Shown: piece by piece, positions 59,962-64,000 of the stretch | Numbering within the stretch: the stretch's first letter is position 1 | Layout of the letters: each line of letters opens with the position of its first letter | Assembly (NCBI GenBank): GCA_013214025.1 | Contig: JABSRN010000140.1 | Span: forward strand, 1-64,000 | DNA: 64,000 nt | Direction: 5' to 3' | From: Polyangiaceae bacterium | Lineage (GTDB): Bacteria > Myxococcota_A > Polyangia > Polyangiales > Polyangiaceae | Notes under the pieces: generated by a model | The model's database searches: none | What the model was told of the DNA's origin: nothing | The model's input: the letters and a program-made list of their open reading frames with translations, nothing else | Translations under genes and position numbers: made by a program

Positions 59962-62526
59962 TCAAGCTTCATTCAGGCCACCACCGAATGGCGCCGCGCC
60001 TGCCGACGCTTCACCAGGTTCCGTCACTGGCGAAGCACTGTCACTCGCTGATATCCCCGAGCGAAAGAAAGCCCGGAGAACCGCTGGTGTGTAGATCAGG
60101 TCGACAAGCAGTGCAAATATCACCGTGACAGCGACCAATGTTCCGAAGTCGCCAACGTTGCTCATAGATGCCGTTTGGAAGACGCCAAAACCAAAAATCA
60201 AAATGATACTGGTCGTCACCATAGCGCGACCGCTGTGCTGAAAGGCGAGCCGAATGGCGGCGTCCCTGCCCAGTTCCTTCGTATTATGCGCTCGAAACTG
60301 GTGCAGGAAATGGATCGTGTCGTCCACCGCGATTCCTAGCGCGACGCTCGCCACGAGCAAGGTACCCATATTCAGCGGGATGCCGACCGCGCCCATCAAG
60401 CCCAAGGTCATGACCACCGGCAGCAGGTTCGGAACCATCGCGAGCAAACCTAGGCGCAGCTCACCCAGCAACAGAACCATCAGCAGGGTGATGCAAACGA
60501 TGGCAATGGCCAGACTGCGAAGCAAATCCCACAGCAGGGCGTGGAGGATAACCGAGCCTGTGTACATCCCCCCTCCGGGTCGAACTCGAGCGAGGCCCCC
60601 GACATGTTGTTCGATGCCAGCTGCCACGTGATCCAGCAGCGGTTGATAACCCATAGCCCCCCGCCACCGGACACGGAACGTCATCAGAGACGACCGGGCA
60701 TCTACAGTCATCAGGCGCTTCAGCTGGCTCGGCGATGAACTCTCAAACAACGTGAAGAGGTCGTGGACCCCGCGCGAATCGTCCGGAATCCGGTAATCAG
60801 ACTCGGCGCCACCATGTAACGCCCGGTGGGTTTCCCGGATCGGATCCAAGACACTTGTCGCGTTCGTCACAAAAGGCTCGGAGCTGCCCTCTTCTTTGAA
60901 ATCGAGCACATGTTGCTCGAGCTTCTCAAGAGCGAGAAGGAGATTTCTGTCCTTCAGCGTTTTTCCTTCGGGCGCATCGATCAACAACGTCAGTACGCGA
61001 GCGCCGCCCATAGATCGGTCTTGGTCCAAGATCGCCTTGACCACTGCGGTGCCGGGCGGAAAGTTCTTGATGCCGTCTTGAGTAGGCCGAATATCCTTGG
61101 CACACCAGATCGAGGCCAACCCGATCAGCCCACCGACAACGAGGGTAATGTTGCGCCTGACGAGCGTATTGGACAGCGAGTCACACACGGCCAGGCCCTT
61201 ATCGAGAAGGTCGCGCCCTCTGGCTTTGGGTCGTGCACCAAGCAAGCTCTTTTGATTGAAGCTGAGCACCACAGGAAGGAACACCAGCGAATGCACCATC
61301 GTGGCAAACACTCCAAAGGCGCCCGCCACGCCCAGCTCCACAACTGCATCCAGCGATGCGAATGAAAAAGAGAGCAAACCCAAGGCGGTGGTCAGAGTCG
61401 TGAACATGACCGGTTTGCCCGTAGTGGCGATGGCATGCACGATGGCCTCGTGGTTCGGAACTCCGTCACGACGTGCGTCTCGGTAACTGGATTGAACGTG
61501 AACCGAGTCCCCCAGACCGACACAAAACAAGAACGCGGGAAGGATATTGCTGACAAGCGTCATCTGGGTGTCGGTGACGGCCATGAACCCAAAGGTCCAC
61601 ACCACGCCCTGGACCACGACCAGCAGGGGTCCCACAACGCCCCATGGGTGACGAAACAGCGCAACGAGCATCAACAGCATCATCAGCGCCGATGCGCGAC
61701 CGAGCACACCTAGGTCCCGCATCGTGCCTCGCATGAAGAACGCCCGCATGGCCGAGTGCCCAGCGACTTGTATGTCAAAGTCATCGCTCTGATATTTGTC
61801 AGTGATCTTGACTAGCTCGTCGTACACGAAGCCCAGTTGCTTATCGTGCATGGACTCGAGGCTGACGAGCAGTATCGAGTGTGTCCCCTCGGCGTTCACC
61901 ACCTGACCCAGCAGAGTGCGGTCCTGGCGGACGCGCTTTTTCAGCTCTGACAAGTCGCCAATCGTCGGCCACTGATCAAAGAGGCCTTCTACGACGAGAC
62001 CACCATCTCGCCAGAGGGTTTGCCGCACGTTGAGGAGAGAGGTGATTCGCTGCACGATGCTGCCTCGGCTCTCGTCACCCCAGCCCTCAGCATCGTCAAG
62101 CTCCTCAAAGCTATCGGCTCCGTCGCCCCCCACGGCCCCTAGGGGCCGCGGGGGATCCGCTGTAGCGTGAGCGTTGTCGGCCCCCCCAGTGAGCTCCATG
62201 TCGAGTCGCCCGAGCTCGTCTTGAAGCGACCGCAGTCGCTCCAAGTAGGGCAAGGAATAGACGTCGCCTTTGACCAACACGAGGAACAGCGAATCGTCGC
62301 CAAAACGATCCCGGATCTCGTCCAGGGTTCGCACAGCATCCGAGTCATCGGAAATCGTCGCGGCAACGCCGGTATCGATGCGCAGTCGGGTTGCCGTGGC
62401 GTGTCCAAAAAACGCCGTCAGCACGAAGGTGAGAATCAACATCGGGAAGCGGAAACGCAAAACGAACCGGGCGCACCGCTCGAAAAATGGACTGTGGGAA
62501 CTCGCCGGATTGGGTTGTCGAATCAT
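59962..62526 (-). CDS. RND superfamily (MMPL/SSD-type) transporter
   Basis: The protein has 854 aa and two homologous halves, each with one N-terminal membrane segment, a large external loop and five grouped segments. The membrane blocks contain RND/MMPL motifs: LPAFLFCVGLGDSVHVQSSY in the first half and LVASVALGIAVDDTIHFLHQ in the second, with the central acidic residues of the proton path (GLGDS; VDDT). The first loop holds an acidic low-complexity insert (DSFEELDDAEGWGDES). Such proteins export lipids, hopanoids or siderophore-like molecules using the proton gradient. The substrate is unknown. It is monocistronic here, and no membrane-fusion protein gene is adjacent. Confidence 0.9.
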   Translation of the reverse strand: MIRQPNPASSHSPFFERCARFVLRFRFPMLILTFVLTAFFGHATATRLRIDTGVAATISDDSDAVRTLDEIRDRFGDDSLFLVLVKGDVYSLPYLERLRSLQDELGRLDMELTGGADNAHATADPPRPLGAVGGDGADSFEELDDAEGWGDESRGSIVQRITSLLNVRQTLWRDGGLVVEGLFDQWPTIGDLSELKKRVRQDRTLLGQVVNAEGTHSILLVSLESMHDKQLGFVYDELVKITDKYQSDDFDIQVAGHSAMRAFFMRGTMRDLGVLGRASALMMLLMLVALFRHPWGVVGPLLVVVQGVVWTFGFMAVTDTQMTLVSNILPAFLFCVGLGDSVHVQSSYRDARRDGVPNHEAIVHAIATTGKPVMFTTLTTALGLLSFSFASLDAVVELGVAGAFGVFATMVHSLVFLPVVLSFNQKSLLGARPKARGRDLLDKGLAVCDSLSNTLVRRNITLVVGGLIGLASIWCAKDIRPTQDGIKNFPPGTAVVKAILDQDRSMGGARVLTLLIDAPEGKTLKDRNLLLALEKLEQHVLDFKEEGSSEPFVTNATSVLDPIRETHRALHGGAESDYRIPDDSRGVHDLFTLFESSSPSQLKRLMTVDARSSLMTFRVRWRGAMGYQPLLDHVAAGIEQHVGGLARVRPGGGMYTGSVILHALLWDLLRSLAIAIVCITLLMVLLLGELRLGLLAMVPNLLPVVMTLGLMGAVGIPLNMGTLLVASVALGIAVDDTIHFLHQFRAHNTKELGRDAAIRLAFQHSGRAMVTTSIILIFGFGVFQTASMSNVGDFGTLVAVTVIFALLVDLIYTPAVLRAFFRSGISASDSASPVTEPGEASAGAAPFGGGLNEA

Positions 62527-62614
62527 GATTAGCTACGCAAAATCTCCACAACCCGCGGTTCGGATGTGCGCTTGATTTTCAGTCCGATATAGCATTTGTC
62601 CCCCCCTCCTTCGA

Positions 62615-63025
62615 TCACAAACTCAGGCTGCCGGACGGCATGCCACCCGCGAGGATGACTTCGGCTTGGGCTGCGGCAAACGGGCGGTCGAAGAGCTTGC
62701 CGTCCTGTTGACGCGAACGAAAAAAATCTACGACGAAGCTCATTCGATCCGAAAACTCCCCCGAACTATTGGCAGCGCTATCCTACAAACTGTCCTCAGA
62801 GCGATCGAGCTCCCCCAAAATATTTTTCAGTGGTTCGTAGTCCACAGTTTCGAGGTCATCCGGAAAGCTGCGCCCGCAGTCGAGCGGGGGCACATCACAG
62901 CCGAGGTAGTGGGACACGTTGGGGAGCTCCAGTGTCATCAACGAGCGCGTGAAAATCACGTTCCACTGTTCTTCGATCTGGTCCATCACCGGACGCAACC
63001 ACCTCTCCGCCAATCGCCATGCCAC
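62615..63025 (-). pseudogene. Interrupted reading frame, family not recognised
   Basis: One minus-strand frame runs from 63025 to 62615 with a single internal TAG at 62783-62785. The first part (about 80 aa: ERWLRPVMDQIEEQWNVIF and LELPNVSHYLGCDVPPLDCG) and the second (SFVVDFFRSRQQDGKLFD) both look like real protein, but I do not recognise them. The frame overlaps the amidohydrolase remnant in another phase, where the latter loses similarity, suggesting a recombination join. It is probably a decayed gene. Confidence 0.4.
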
Positions 63026-63738
63026 CCAACTTCACTCGAACGTTTTCGCACTCCGCCAGCTGCGTCATGTCACCTGACCAGATCGGAGATATCTCGTCGC
63101 GACGGTCCGCGTAGGGCCCTACTCCCAACGGAGTCGCCAGATGATTGACCACCATTGTGGTCTCGGGCACAGCGCGCGCTAAATCCCGAAGGCCTAGGAT
63201 CTGCGTATGGTAGTTGGCGGCGTCAAAGACCAAACCTTGCGCCCCAAGGCACTTCACCCCAGCCCGATAGCCCGCATCGCCAGACTCCTTGGCATGCCCA
63301 ATGCCGGCCATCTGGTGCACGCCATCGCCCTCGCCCCAGCACGCGTTGTCCCGCACACCACGAAACAACGTGCTCGCCGCCATGTGAGCCTCAAGCAACG
63401 GCTGCCCCGGCTCTCCCAACGCCAGGTTCGCCTTGCCGACGATGCCCGCGATGCGAGCGACGCCCGCGGGCGCATCTCGGGCTTGGATGGCCAAGCGATG
63501 AACCCACTCGGTCTCGCCCGCCGCCACCAGCTCCGGCAGACCGGTCCCGCGGTAGTGTTCACCACATTCCATAAAGACGGTCTGCCCGACATTGTGCCCG
63601 CTGGTGTCACGCCACAAATCGGCGAGCGAGTAGGGCGAGATCGCCGTGCTTAGCTCGAAAATGTGATGGTGAGCATCAACGATCTCCCGCCCCGGTTCGA
63701 TTACTTCTTCGGTAACGCTAGCGATCCATTCGTCTCAA
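62895..63738 (-). pseudogene. Amidohydrolase (TIM-barrel metal hydrolase) remnant
   Basis: The frame reads EVIEPGREIVDAHHHIFE near 63690, the metal-binding HHH start of amidohydrolase-2 proteins. It then continues through DTSGHNVGQTVFMECGEHYR, ARIAGIVGKANLALGEPG, GLVFDAANYHTQI, TTMVVNHLATPLGVGPYADR and VRVKLGGMA. No start codon is present upstream: the frame meets ATGAGAATTTGA. The C-terminal third of the family (MFESNFPVDK region) is replaced by unrelated sequence after KLGGMA. Both ends are therefore damaged. A TTG at 63617 could start a shorter product lacking the HHH motif. Confidence 0.72.
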
Positions 63739-64000
63739 ATTCTCATGACCCTCTCCTGCAACCCACGGGCTGTGTGAGCAGAGCTTCCATAACGAGCGTC
63801 CTCAGGTCAATTCTGCGTCCCACCTGAGGACGAGTGGGCGTCCCCAAGCAGGAAAAAAGTCTGGCCGAAACTGCGGCGCCACGCATTCGGGCGTTACGGC
63901 CTGCACTGCGAGCGAGCGAAGCCCAAGGCGCCGCTGTTCCTCGAAAAGATCGAGTTTTCTACCCGGGCGCAGGCCGTCGGTTCGACGGAACGCAGTGCAT
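63739..64000. other. Right edge, no gene recognised
   Basis: The last 260 bp contain short open frames only. A plus-strand frame near the end (RRHAFGRYGLHCERAKPKAP) looks protein-like, but is too short to identify and runs off the window. Confidence 0.35.

Overview
The window is about 60% G+C and looks like a Myxococcota (deltaproteobacterial, myxobacteria-type) chromosome. The evidence is a DUF4215-type cysteine-rich repeat lipoprotein, a MopE-type metal-binding repeat inside a membrane sulfatase, an MglA-like small GTPase, many lipoproteins with lipoboxes, a tandem M16 peptidase pair, and frequent GTG starts with GTGA/ATGA overlaps. This placement rests on gene content only; no rRNA or ribosomal protein gene is present.

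Layout. 1-2.6 kb: the end of a Cys-rich lipoprotein, one phage-type HNH-like gene and a gene-poor stretch. 2.6-9 kb: lipid and small-molecule metabolism (DUF35 protein plus SCP2-type thiolase, zinc alcohol dehydrogenase, MEKHLA protein, monohaem cytochrome lipoprotein, class II aldolase, thioredoxin-like lipoprotein). 9-15.8 kb: two divergent operons. The minus operon encodes an exported flavin amine oxidase, a roughly 9-TM protein and acetoacetyl-CoA synthetase. The plus operon encodes DUF350 and a membrane-embedded spermidine-synthase-like enzyme. 16-20.2 kb: an M16 protease pair and a histone-deacetylase/acetylpolyamine-amidohydrolase family enzyme. 20.2-24.6 kb: a repeat-bearing intergenic region, a hairpin-rich leader and the B12-dependent ribonucleotide reductase nrdJ. 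24.8-34.2 kb: a lipoprotein, thiL, an MglA-like GTPase/histidine kinase pair, argH, thrB and hflX. 34.4-41.3 kb: a nadB / CPBP protease / patatin / Tudor-like lipoprotein operon and etfBA. 41.4-46.3 kb: tRNA-Pro(CGG), a truncated integrase, a beta-helix lipoprotein and a decayed IS3-family element. 46.4-58.9 kb: a sulfatase, then a complete CMP-pseudaminic acid cluster (pseC, a pseF-pseG fusion, pseI, pseH, a glycan transferase-like gene, a flippase, pseB) and a GT39-like transferase. 59-64 kb: a second copy of the IS end, an RND/MMPL transporter and a decaying amidohydrolase.

How genes may work together. The clearest system is surface-glycan synthesis: all six enzymatic steps from UDP-GlcNAc to CMP-pseudaminic acid are present, with export and transfer candidates. 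The 46-59 kb segment lies between two direct copies of a 53-bp insertion-sequence end, which suggests a mobile origin. The most novel-looking candidate is the membrane polyamine-like neighbourhood at 9-20 kb, which combines aminopropyltransferase, flavin amine oxidase and deacylase folds with two uncharacterised membrane proteins. The hairpin-rich leader of nrdJ is a candidate regulatory RNA. Functions are assigned by recognising families in translated sequence; no database search was run.
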